The translations under genes were made by a program, and so were the position numbers. A DNA stretch of 16,523 nt from Bacteroidia bacterium (GTDB lineage: Bacteria; Bacteroidota; Bacteroidia; Bacteroidales; VadinHA17): NCBI GenBank assembly GCA_026391515.1, contig JAPLEC010000312.1:1-16523 (forward strand), read 5' to 3'. The notes beneath the pieces were generated by a model. That model was not told the DNA's origin and did no database searches. It worked only from the letters and a program-made list of their open reading frames with translations. Shown piece after piece: positions 6,893 to 14,035 of the stretch (position 1 is its first letter; every line of letters starts with the position of its first letter).

Positions 6893-8503
6893 ATGGCAGA
6901 ATTTATTTATGAAAAGCCTTTTCAGATTGAAAAGGATACAACCCAGTACAGGCTTCTTTCGAAAGACTACGTAAAGGTCATAGTTGCAGATGGTAAAAAG
7001 ATTTTAAAGATTGATCCCCGCGGAATTGAACTTCTCGCAAAGACAGCAGTTTCAGATCTTTCCTTTTACCTGAGAACATCACATCTCGAAAAATTAGCCT
7101 CAATTCTTGATGATCCGGAAGCAACTGATAATGACCGTTTTGTGGCTTATGTAATGCTTCGCAACACAGTAATTTCTGCTAAAGGCGATCTGCCATGGTG
7201 CCAGGATACCGGCACTGCTATTGTAATCGGCAAGAAGGGTGAGCAGGTCTGGACCGGCGTTAATGATGCACTTTACCTGTCGAAAGGAATCTATGAAACA
7301 TACAAGGAAAAGAACCTGCGGTATTCACAAATTGTGCCTTACTCAATGTTTGATGAAAAAAACAGTTGCACCAATTTACCGGCACAAATTGAAATATATT
7401 CGACCGAAGGGAATTCTTATGAATTTCTTTTTATTACAAAGGGCGGAGGTTCCGCCAATAAAACTTTTTTGTATCAGCAGACGAAGTCGTTGCTCAACGA
7501 AGCATCGCTGACAAAATTTGTTAAGGAAAAAATTAAAGACCTTGGTACATCAGCATGTCCTCCGTATCATCTTGCGCTGGTCATCGGAGGAACATCAGCC
7601 GAAGCAACACTTAAGGTAGTGAAAGAAGCTTCAGCAGGTTATCTCGATCATCTTCCGACAGCCGGAAAGGAGAGCGGCCGTGCATTCCGCGACCTTGAAT
7701 GGGAGAAAAAAATTGAAAAGATTTGCCATGAATATGGTGTGGGAGCGCAATTCGGCGGTAAATATTTTGTTCATGATGTAAGAGTTATAAGGTTACCTCG
7801 TCATGCTGCATCATGCCCTGTCGGACTGGGTGTAAGCTGCAGTGCAGACAGGAACGTAAAAGCAAAAATTAATGAACAGGGCATCTTTCTTGAAGAGCTC
7901 GAAAAGAATCCTGCACGTTTTATGCCGAAAAAAGCACCCGAGCTTGATAAGCCTGTCGAAGTCGATCTTGACAGACCAATGAAAGAAGTGCTGGCTCAGC
8001 TAACAAAATATCCGGTCAAAACCCGGTTGAACCTGAAAGGGACACTCATTGTAGCACGCGATATTGCTCATGCCAGAATTAAACAAATGATTGATGAGGG
8101 GAAACCGATGCCGGATTATTTTAAAAATCATCCTATATATTATGCAGGTCCTGCCAAAACACCGGAAGGAATGCCCTCCGGAAGTTTCGGTCCGACGACA
8201 GCCGGAAGGATGGATTCTTATGTTGATCTGTTTCAAAGCCTTGGCGGATCTCTTATTATGGTAGCAAAAGGAAACCGCAACAGGGCAGTAATTGATGCTT
8301 GTAAAAAATACGGAGGATTCTTCCTCGGATCTATCGGCGGTCCTGCAGCAGTGCTTGCAGCTGAGAATATCAAATCTGTGGAGCTTGTTGATTTTGAGGA
8401 TCTTGGAATGGAAGCAATAAGAAAGATCAAAGTTGAAAATATGGCTGCCTTTATCCTTACCGATGATAAGGGGAATGATTTTTTTGATGAATACAATAAA
8501 TAA
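6893..8503 (+). CDS. fumA: Fumarate hydratase, class I (iron-sulfur, single chain)
   Basis: This 536-residue enzyme interconverts fumarate and L-malate in the TCA cycle or its reductive branch. It is the oxygen-sensitive, 4Fe-4S class I type with alpha and beta parts in one chain, close in length to E. coli FumA/FumB (548). Cluster ligands by alignment of motifs are Cys103 (DLPWCQDTG), Cys222 (TSACPPYH) and Cys316 (GVSCSADRN), at nearly the same positions as Cys105, Cys224 and Cys318 of E. coli FumA. Other family motifs are ITKGGGSANK (181-190), the HAASCPVGLG segment (304-313) and SFGPTTAGRMDSY in the C-terminal domain. No signal peptide is seen, so it is cytoplasmic. It has its own promoter and appears to be monocistronic, followed at once by two REP-like hairpins and a convergent gene. 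The symbol follows E. coli class I usage. fumB would be equally valid by sequence. Confidence 0.95.
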   Translation: MAEFIYEKPFQIEKDTTQYRLLSKDYVKVIVADGKKILKIDPRGIELLAKTAVSDLSFYLRTSHLEKLASILDDPEATDNDRFVAYVMLRNTVISAKGDLPWCQDTGTAIVIGKKGEQVWTGVNDALYLSKGIYETYKEKNLRYSQIVPYSMFDEKNSCTNLPAQIEIYSTEGNSYEFLFITKGGGSANKTFLYQQTKSLLNEASLTKFVKEKIKDLGTSACPPYHLALVIGGTSAEATLKVVKEASAGYLDHLPTAGKESGRAFRDLEWEKKIEKICHEYGVGAQFGGKYFVHDVRVIRLPRHAASCPVGLGVSCSADRNVKAKINEQGIFLEELEKNPARFMPKKAPELDKPVEVDLDRPMKEVLAQLTKYPVKTRLNLKGTLIVARDIAHARIKQMIDEGKPMPDYFKNHPIYYAGPAKTPEGMPSGSFGPTTAGRMDSYVDLFQSLGGSLIMVAKGNRNRAVIDACKKYGGFFLGSIGGPAAVLAAENIKSVELVDFEDLGMEAIRKIKVENMAAFILTDDKGNDFFDEYNK

Positions 8504-8536
8504 CCTCTCCCCAACCCCTCCCCCAAGAGGGAGGGG
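8504..8536 (+). repeat. REP-like GC-rich hairpin, first copy
   Basis: It starts at the base after the fumarase TAA. A leading CCTCTCCCCAA is followed by a perfect stem CCCCTCCC (8515-8522) / GGGAGGGG (8529-8536) with a six-base loop. The 3' side runs into an AT-rich stretch (CTATTATATTTATTATT), so it can also serve as a terminator for fumarase. Confidence 0.7.
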
Positions 8537-8561
8537 CTATTATATTTATTATTAGATAGTT

Positions 8562-8601
8562 CCCCCTTCTCTCCTGGGAGAAGGGGGTCAGGGGGATGAG
8601 G
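8562..8601 (-). repeat. REP-like GC-rich hairpin, second copy in inverted orientation
   Basis: A perfect stem CCCCCTTCTC (8562-8571) / GAGAAGGGGG (8578-8587) with a six-base loop is followed by TCAGGGGGATGAGG. Read on the minus strand it has the same plan as the first copy: CCTC, a C-run, a short spacer, then the C-rich stem arm. The two form a head-on pair about 25 bp apart. It lies 30 bp past the stop of the convergent minus-strand gene and may terminate that transcript. Confidence 0.7.
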
Positions 8602-8630
8602 CCGTTAATATAAAAGGGGACGCGATAGTT

Positions 8631-10058
8631 TTATAGATCCTCTATCACAAATATCTCATGCCTGTCCATATCTCTCCAATATTTGATTGTGTTTTTCCTT
8701 ACCAGTTCCCAGTAAATATTACTGTCGAGACCGTAAACGAAGTTTATCTCCTTTAGCTCAGAGCTGATCTTTTCAGCAATTTCAGGTTTTAGCGTCAGCC
8801 TGATTTCCCGATTCAGGTATTTGAATTCAACTGATGCAGAAAGAGTTGTGTCGTTTCTTACTGTCAGCAGGCCATGACCCGGAGTTGCGCCGGTACTAAC
8901 CTGGACACCGTCATTCATACAGCTTAAAGGTGGTGTTGAACCAGCAAATGAAATAGCAGTAAATTCATCAACACCTGTATCGAAATATTCCCTAGCCCTG
9001 ATACCCATTTTCACTCCGATAATTGCAAAAACCCCAAGATGCCTGTGCAGCTCATTTGCCAGAACACCTGAAGTCCATTCGTCGATGCCATATTTGCTAA
9101 TTATCTCATTTACAGAAGTTTTGATATCGTCAAAGTAAAATGAAGGATCAACCGGCAGATCCTTTATAACCTGATTTTTCGCAATAGTTTCTCCTTTAAG
9201 CATTTTCAGAGCATCTTCATATAATTGACTTTTATCTGAAGGAAGACACTCTATATTATTGCCTATTGTATCTGTCTTAAAAGATTGAGGAAACTGAAGA
9301 TAAAGAGAAACAAGTTCATCAATGGCTGAAAATGAAAAATTGTGTGATCTGGCAATATCTGAACTTAAAAATCCGGATATCTTTTTCCCATAAACTGTAT
9401 TAATTACAATAAGTTCTTTTAAGAAAGCTTCATCGTAAAAAATCTCATTGTTTGTTTTTCTTATGACTTTCACCGGGATATCTCCATGAAGGATTTTTGT
9501 TGCAGAGCTCTTGTCAATGTTATAATTAAAGCCTTTTATATCTGTAATTCCATCGGCACTCCATAAAATCTCCTTAACCTGCTGTTTAAACATTGGTACT
9601 TGCCTGGAGGCTGTAAATGCTGTGGTCATTCCACCAAGACAAAGAAAGCTGATTTTTGTTTTTTCAACTGAAAGAATTTCATTGATTAATGCAATGCAAT
9701 CAGGAGCAGACTTTAAATCCAGATCTTTCTCCTCTCCCCACATTGTTTGTAATGCCACCGGAAAATCAGGTGATTTAAAACCATCATTTCTGTTAATTCC
9801 GACCGGAATTCCTTCGTGGTAAAATGAGTTCAGGAGACTCTTTACTTTTATATAAGCATTGTCTGCTGAGAGTGATCCCGGGGAAACAGTAATTGCCAGT
9901 ACTCTTACATCAGGAGAGGAAAGCAGCAACGTTATTGCTTTTATATCATCAATTCCACCGTCAGTATCAACTATCACATAATGAGATGGTTTCCACGGAT
10001 GTGAAAAGACTGTAAAGTTAATTAATAGTCCTGCCAGAAGAAACAAAAGGCGCTTCAT
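8631..10058 (-). CDS. Exported nucleoside-hydrolase / FmdE-domain fusion protein
   Basis: This 475-residue product begins with a Sec signal peptide (MKRLLFLLAGLLINFTVFSH, residues 1-20). Residues about 26-260 form an inosine/uridine-preferring nucleoside hydrolase domain. The calcium-binding signature DTDGGIDD is at 31-38, and the later region SAIDELVSLYLQFP (about 244-257) stands where the family usually has a His-Asp pair, here Ile-Asp. Residues about 315-440 look like an FmdE domain (named after formylmethanofuran dehydrogenase subunit E), with LHRHLGVFAIIGVKMG (337-352), PPLSCMNDGVQVSTGATPG (376-394, Cys380) and HGLL. The two domains are in one uninterrupted frame. The N-terminal half may hydrolyse a ribosyl or related N-glycoside in the periplasm. 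The FmdE half probably binds metal, and its role is unknown. A TTG at 10079 would add seven residues before the signal, so I use the ATG at 10058. The gene is divergent from the cytochrome operon. Confidence 0.8.
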   Translation of the reverse strand: MKRLLFLLAGLLINFTVFSHPWKPSHYVIVDTDGGIDDIKAITLLLSSPDVRVLAITVSPGSLSADNAYIKVKSLLNSFYHEGIPVGINRNDGFKSPDFPVALQTMWGEEKDLDLKSAPDCIALINEILSVEKTKISFLCLGGMTTAFTASRQVPMFKQQVKEILWSADGITDIKGFNYNIDKSSATKILHGDIPVKVIRKTNNEIFYDEAFLKELIVINTVYGKKISGFLSSDIARSHNFSFSAIDELVSLYLQFPQSFKTDTIGNNIECLPSDKSQLYEDALKMLKGETIAKNQVIKDLPVDPSFYFDDIKTSVNEIISKYGIDEWTSGVLANELHRHLGVFAIIGVKMGIRAREYFDTGVDEFTAISFAGSTPPLSCMNDGVQVSTGATPGHGLLTVRNDTTLSASVEFKYLNREIRLTLKPEIAEKISSELKEINFVYGLDSNIYWELVRKNTIKYWRDMDRHEIFVIEDL

Positions 10059-10076
10059 GATTAAATTATTTTTTAG

Positions 10077-10084
10077 CAAAAATA
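10077..10084 (-). promoter_or_regulatory. Candidate -7 box for the nucleoside-hydrolase/FmdE gene
   Basis: On the minus strand TATTTTTG fits TAnnTTTG and ends 18 bases before the ATG at 10058, in the 113-bp region shared with the divergent cytochrome operon. No clear TTTG partner is seen, and the surrounding sequence is AT-rich, so a chance match is possible. I found no convincing promoter on the plus strand for the operon starting at 10172. Confidence 0.3.
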
Positions 10085-10171
10085 CAATTATCAGAAATTA
10101 TTAACCTTAAAACCTGACGTCTATTGTGTTGGCGAATATTTTTTTTATCTTCATCCGGTCATTATTATGTA

Positions 10172-11692
10172 ATGAAAAGATTCCTTATCTGGTTTATTCC
10201 TGGTTTAATTGTTGGTGCTTTATTAATGCTTGGCGGTAGAAAAGTCATTGACAAGACTTCAACAAATGAATATTGTGTTTCATGTCATATTCATCCTGCT
10301 GCAGATATTTCGTGGAAAAGATCAGTTCATTATGAAACCCAGTCGGGATACAGAGTAGCATGTGTGGAATGTCATCTGCCTCCAAATGGTAATGGCTATC
10401 TGTGGGCAAAAGGAAAAATAGGGATGAGGGATCTATGGAGCTACTGGACAAAAGATTCTGCATCATTTAACTGGAACGAGAGGGGAAGACTGGAAGTCGC
10501 GCGCGGACATGTTTACGAAAGCAGCTGTATAAAATGCCACGAAAACCTTTTTCCGCTAAAGCTGACAAAGGCCGGAGAAGATGCCCACCTGTATTATAAA
10601 CAGACAAAGAAAACACCTGAACTTCACTGCATTAACTGTCATCTTAATGCGGGGCATTATATTGAAGGTTACACACATGGAAGCAATAAAACTTTCGGAT
10701 CTGTATCCTCAGCTCCGAAAGAAATCTTCAATGAATCAACCAGAGTTACAGGATTCACATCCTTTACAGAACAAATTCCTAAATCTTCAATATCATTCAG
10801 GATGATTGCAATCCCCGGAGGAAAATTTAAAATGGGAAGTCCTGCTGATGAACCTTTCAGAAAAGCCGATGAAGGTCCTGTAAGAGAAGTTGAAATAAGT
10901 CCATTTTTTATGGCCGAAGTTGAAGTAACATGGGATGAATATCTTGCATTTTATGCACAAACAGCTGCTGAAGGAAGATCATCAGATACTGAAGCTATGA
11001 AATCAAAAAAGAAATCAGCAACAGATGCGATTTCAGGAGCAACTCCGCCATACGGACAGCCTGACCAGGGTTGGGGAATGGGGCAGAGACCAGCTATCTC
11101 CTTCACATATCATGCTGCGGAAACTTATTGTAAATGGCTCTCTTCAGTGACAGGCAAAACATATCGACTTCCGACGGAGGCTGAATGGGAATATGCCTGC
11201 AGGGCAGGAACTTCAACACCTTACTTTTTCCCGGGTGATCCCAATAAATTTGAAAAGTCCGGGCTGAGAGCAAAACTTTCAAAAAATGACACTTCAGTTA
11301 TTAATACCTTTATTATATACAGGGGTAACAGCACTTCAAAAACTCAAACACCCGATAAGGTAAAAGCAAATCCGTTCGGGTTAAAGAATATGTTAGGCAA
11401 TGTTGCCGAATTTTGTTCCGACTGGTACCAGCAGGATGCTTATTCACTATATTCTGATGAAGAAATAAAAGATCCACGGGGACCGGAATCCGGTGAAGGA
11501 CATGTTATTCGCGGAGGATCATTTCTTGATGCAGCAGGAGGTGTACGAAACGCTGCACGCAATCATACGCGTAATGATGATTGGCTGAAAACTGACCCTC
11601 AGATACCTAAAAGCATCTGGTGGTATTCCGACTGTTTCAATGTAGGTTTCAGAGTGGTGTGTAAATTTGATGAAAAGACAGGAAAATTGTAA
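10172..11692 (+). CDS. Tetraheme NapC/NrfH-type cytochrome c fused to a SUMF1/FGE-sulfatase domain
   Basis: This 506-residue membrane-anchored protein has one N-terminal helix (MKRFLIWFIPGLIVGALLML, 1-20) that fits the NapC/NrfH/NirT anchor. Four heme c sites follow: CVSCH 35-39, CVECH 64-68, CIKCH 119-123 and CINCH 153-157. Such cytochromes take electrons from, or give them to, the quinone pool on the periplasmic side. Residues about 211-498 form a SUMF1/formylglycine-generating-type domain: MIAIPGGKFKMGS (211-223), RLPTEAEWEYACRAG (332-346), FGLKNMLGNVAEF (402-414), VIRGGSF (445-451) and VGFRVV (491-496). The Cys pair that follows GGS(Y/F) in true formylglycine-generating enzymes is absent here (GGSFLDAAGGVRN), so sulfatase activation is unlikely. 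A TTG start at 10124 would place a poor sequence before the anchor, so I use 10172. It is the first gene of a five-gene run and may be the electron carrier for the downstream oxidoreductase. Confidence 0.85.
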   Translation: MKRFLIWFIPGLIVGALLMLGGRKVIDKTSTNEYCVSCHIHPAADISWKRSVHYETQSGYRVACVECHLPPNGNGYLWAKGKIGMRDLWSYWTKDSASFNWNERGRLEVARGHVYESSCIKCHENLFPLKLTKAGEDAHLYYKQTKKTPELHCINCHLNAGHYIEGYTHGSNKTFGSVSSAPKEIFNESTRVTGFTSFTEQIPKSSISFRMIAIPGGKFKMGSPADEPFRKADEGPVREVEISPFFMAEVEVTWDEYLAFYAQTAAEGRSSDTEAMKSKKKSATDAISGATPPYGQPDQGWGMGQRPAISFTYHAAETYCKWLSSVTGKTYRLPTEAEWEYACRAGTSTPYFFPGDPNKFEKSGLRAKLSKNDTSVINTFIIYRGNSTSKTQTPDKVKANPFGLKNMLGNVAEFCSDWYQQDAYSLYSDEEIKDPRGPESGEGHVIRGGSFLDAAGGVRNAARNHTRNDDWLKTDPQIPKSIWWYSDCFNVGFRVVCKFDEKTGKL

Positions 11693-11719
11693 ATTTAGAA
11701 CTTCATAAAATGTATTAAA

Positions 11720-13072
11720 ATGAAAAAATCAAGTATTTCAAGACGTAAATTTCTGGGTAAAGCTGCAACAGTCGGTGCAGCTGGTATAGTTGTCCCGTCA
11801 ATATTGTCAGGCTGTACCCGTGAAACAAAAAAGAAAATTGCAGAAGTATCATGGCTTAACCAGGCTCCTGACGGACCTGTTCTCAAAGCAGGACTTATCG
11901 GTTGCGGTGGCCGAGGTAAGGGCGCTGCAATCAATTTCCTAAGTGCCGGCCCCAATCTTCAGATAACTGCCCTCGGTGATACATTCAGGGATCGGCTAGA
12001 TGATTGCAAAGCTGAGATTAAAGAAAAGAAAGGGCAGGATGTTCCTGAAGAAAATTGCTTTGTGGGTTTTGACGCTTATCAGAAAGTGATTGATTCGGGT
12101 GTGGATCTTGTTATCCTGGCGACTCCTCCCTTCTTCCGTCCAATACATTTGGCAGCAGCTGTGGCAGCCCGCAAACATGTTTTTGCAGAAAAACCTGTCT
12201 GTGTTGATCCAACAGGTGCAAGATCTTTAATGGCTACTGCTGAGAAAGCCAAAGAACTTGGATTATCCATAGTTACAGGTACCCAGCGTCGTCATCAGCG
12301 CGACTATGTAGCTGCTTTTAACCAGATTAAGGCAGGGATCATAGGAAATATCACTGGCGGTAATGTCTGGTGGAACGGTGGAAAACTTTGGCATACTCCT
12401 AATAATCCTGCATGGTCGGAGATGGAATGGATGATACGCAACTGGGTAAACTGGACATGGCTCTCCGGAGACCATATTGTCGAGCAGCACGTTCATAACC
12501 TTGATGTAATGAACTGGTTCACAGGTTCTCATCCTGTCAAAGCTGTTGGTATGGGATCGAGGCAGAGGCGTGTAACAGGAGACCAGTTTGATAATTTCAG
12601 TGTGGATTACGTTTTTGAAAATGGCATGCATTTTCACAGTATGTGCCGCCAGATAAATGGATGCGCAAACAATGTCTCTGAAAGAATTCAAGGAGCAACA
12701 GGTGCTGCATACTTTCAGAAAGAAGTCTTTATTAACGACCTTAATGATAAAGAAATATGGAGATATTCTTATCCACTAAATGATGAAGGCAAACCTTCAA
12801 GAGATAAGCTTATGGATCCCTATGTTCAGGAACACGTAGATATGTTAAATGCTATCCGTACTGGTAAACCTTTCAACGAACTTGAGAATACAGCTATTTC
12901 AACTATGACTGCAATAATGGGTCGTATCTCAGCTTACTCCGGAAAAGAAACAACCTGGGAAGAGATGATGAACTCTGATCTGAAACTTGGTCCTATAGTA
13001 TTTGTATTAGGTCCGGTTGATGTCCCGAAAGAGGTACCAATAGCTGGAGAGGCTTATGTTGAGAAAAAATAA
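11720..13072 (+). CDS. Tat-exported lipoprotein Gfo/Idh/MocA-family oxidoreductase
   Basis: This 450-residue NAD(P)-dependent sugar dehydrogenase-type protein carries a textbook Tat signal SRRKFLGK (7-14) and then a lipobox LSGC with Cys32, so it is probably exported folded with its cofactor and then lipid-anchored. The Rossmann dinucleotide motif GLIGCGGRGKG is at 58-68, and the family signature EKPVCVDP is at 157-164, with Lys158 the usual catalytic Lys. A C-terminal alpha/beta domain contains SGDHIVEQHVHNLDVMNWF (about 249-267), whose His residues fit the family's active-site region. Exported relatives such as glucose-fructose oxidoreductase hold NADP tightly and cycle it in place. The substrate is not evident. 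The gene lies 27 bp after the tetraheme fusion and 18 bp before a TIM-barrel isomerase, which suggests oxidation of a sugar or glycoside in the periplasm. Confidence 0.88.
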   Translation: MKKSSISRRKFLGKAATVGAAGIVVPSILSGCTRETKKKIAEVSWLNQAPDGPVLKAGLIGCGGRGKGAAINFLSAGPNLQITALGDTFRDRLDDCKAEIKEKKGQDVPEENCFVGFDAYQKVIDSGVDLVILATPPFFRPIHLAAAVAARKHVFAEKPVCVDPTGARSLMATAEKAKELGLSIVTGTQRRHQRDYVAAFNQIKAGIIGNITGGNVWWNGGKLWHTPNNPAWSEMEWMIRNWVNWTWLSGDHIVEQHVHNLDVMNWFTGSHPVKAVGMGSRQRRVTGDQFDNFSVDYVFENGMHFHSMCRQINGCANNVSERIQGATGAAYFQKEVFINDLNDKEIWRYSYPLNDEGKPSRDKLMDPYVQEHVDMLNAIRTGKPFNELENTAISTMTAIMGRISAYSGKETTWEEMMNSDLKLGPIVFVLGPVDVPKEVPIAGEAYVEKK

Positions 13073-13090
13073 CGACTTAAAAACTTGTTT

Positions 13091-14035
13091 ATGAATAACT
13101 CAAGAAGAGATTTCATAAAAAGAACGACTTTGACGGGAGCTGCTATTTTTGCAGCTCCTTCATTGTTCGGTCTTGAATCTGCAAAAAAGAAGCCTAAAGC
13201 TTTAGATCCCGGCACTCCCTTCAAACTAAAATATGCTCCATCTTTTGGGATGTTTAAAGAACATGCAGGTGCAGATCCTGTCGACAATATTAAATTTTGT
13301 CACGGCAATGGATTTAGGGCAATGTTCGATAACGGGCTCATGGGGCGACCTGTTGGAGATCAGGTGAAAATTGCAACAGAAATAAACCGGCTGAGTATGG
13401 AATTGGGCCCCTTCGTCCTTTATGCCGATTTTACAGTAACCTCTTTCGTTCTTAATATGCCTGAAACCCGTGAAATGCTGATTAACAAAATGGAAGAAGG
13501 TGTGGAGTGCTTTAAAAGAACAGGTGTTAAATGGGCGCTGGTTGTCCCGGGAAGATATGATGAAAAGCTTCACAGGGATATTCAGACAGCTAATGTTATC
13601 GATAATCTCAGGTATTGTTGTGATGTTGTTGAACCAGAAGGGCTTACAATTGTTCTTGAGCCGTTAAATACCCTGCACGATCATCCCGGGTTATTTCTAA
13701 ATGGCATTCCGCAGGCTTATGCAATTTGCCGTGCAGTAAACAGACCTTCCTGCAGAATTGTTGAAGATATATATCATCAGCAGATAACTGAAGGAAACTT
13801 AATTCCGAATATGGAAGCAGCCTGGAGCGAAATTGCAGCTTTCCATTGTGGCGACAATCCCGGCAGGAAGGAACCCACAACCGGTGAAATAAACTTTAAG
13901 AATGTATTTAAGTACATCTATAGTCGTAAATATGAAGGTGTTATCTGTATGGAGCACGGATTAAGCAACCGGACCAAAGAAGGTGAAGAGCGGCTGATAC
14001 AGGCATACCGTGAATGTGATAGTTTTGAGGTATGA
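13091..14035 (+). CDS. Tat-exported sugar isomerase/epimerase TIM-barrel protein (Hyi-like)
   Basis: This 314-residue protein has a twin-arginine signal NSRRDFIKR (3-11) followed by an Ala-rich hydrophobic region. It is a sugar phosphate isomerase/epimerase-type TIM barrel with Hyi-like motifs: Glu190 (IVLEPLN), Asp226 and His229 (VEDIYHQQITEGN), His252 (AAFHCGDNPGRKEP) and Glu288 (ICMEHG). These are the likely metal and acid/base residues. It is a distant paralogue of the 288-residue protein at the left of the window, sharing DIYHxQIxEGN and the PGR motif. Proteins of this fold act beside Gfo/Idh/MocA enzymes in keto-sugar pathways as epimerases or isomerases, which suits its position directly after one. 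A TTG two codons upstream (13085) is less likely than this ATG. Its TGA overlaps the next ATG by 4 bp (ATGA), indicating translational coupling. Confidence 0.82.
   Translation: MNNSRRDFIKRTTLTGAAIFAAPSLFGLESAKKKPKALDPGTPFKLKYAPSFGMFKEHAGADPVDNIKFCHGNGFRAMFDNGLMGRPVGDQVKIATEINRLSMELGPFVLYADFTVTSFVLNMPETREMLINKMEEGVECFKRTGVKWALVVPGRYDEKLHRDIQTANVIDNLRYCCDVVEPEGLTIVLEPLNTLHDHPGLFLNGIPQAYAICRAVNRPSCRIVEDIYHQQITEGNLIPNMEAAWSEIAAFHCGDNPGRKEPTTGEINFKNVFKYIYSRKYEGVICMEHGLSNRTKEGEERLIQAYRECDSFEV

Noticed and set aside
8504..8601. CRISPR-like repeats
   Set aside because: Only two inverted hairpin copies are present, with no regular direct repeat and spacer pattern.
10116..10121. GACGTC palindrome as an operator in the divergent region
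   Set aside because: A six-base palindrome is expected by chance and nothing extends it.
10124..10171. N-terminal extension of the cytochrome fusion from a TTG codon
   Set aside because: It would put 16 non-conserved residues before a clean MKR signal-anchor start at 10172. ATG is preferred.
12263..12691. 142-codon minus-strand open frame inside the Gfo/Idh/MocA gene
   Set aside because: It is fully antisense to a strongly supported gene, has no recognisable domain, and its composition is that of a complementary-strand shadow.
13226..13573. 115-codon minus-strand open frame inside the second TIM-barrel gene
   Set aside because: It is antisense to a gene with conserved catalytic motifs and a Tat signal, with no evidence of its own.
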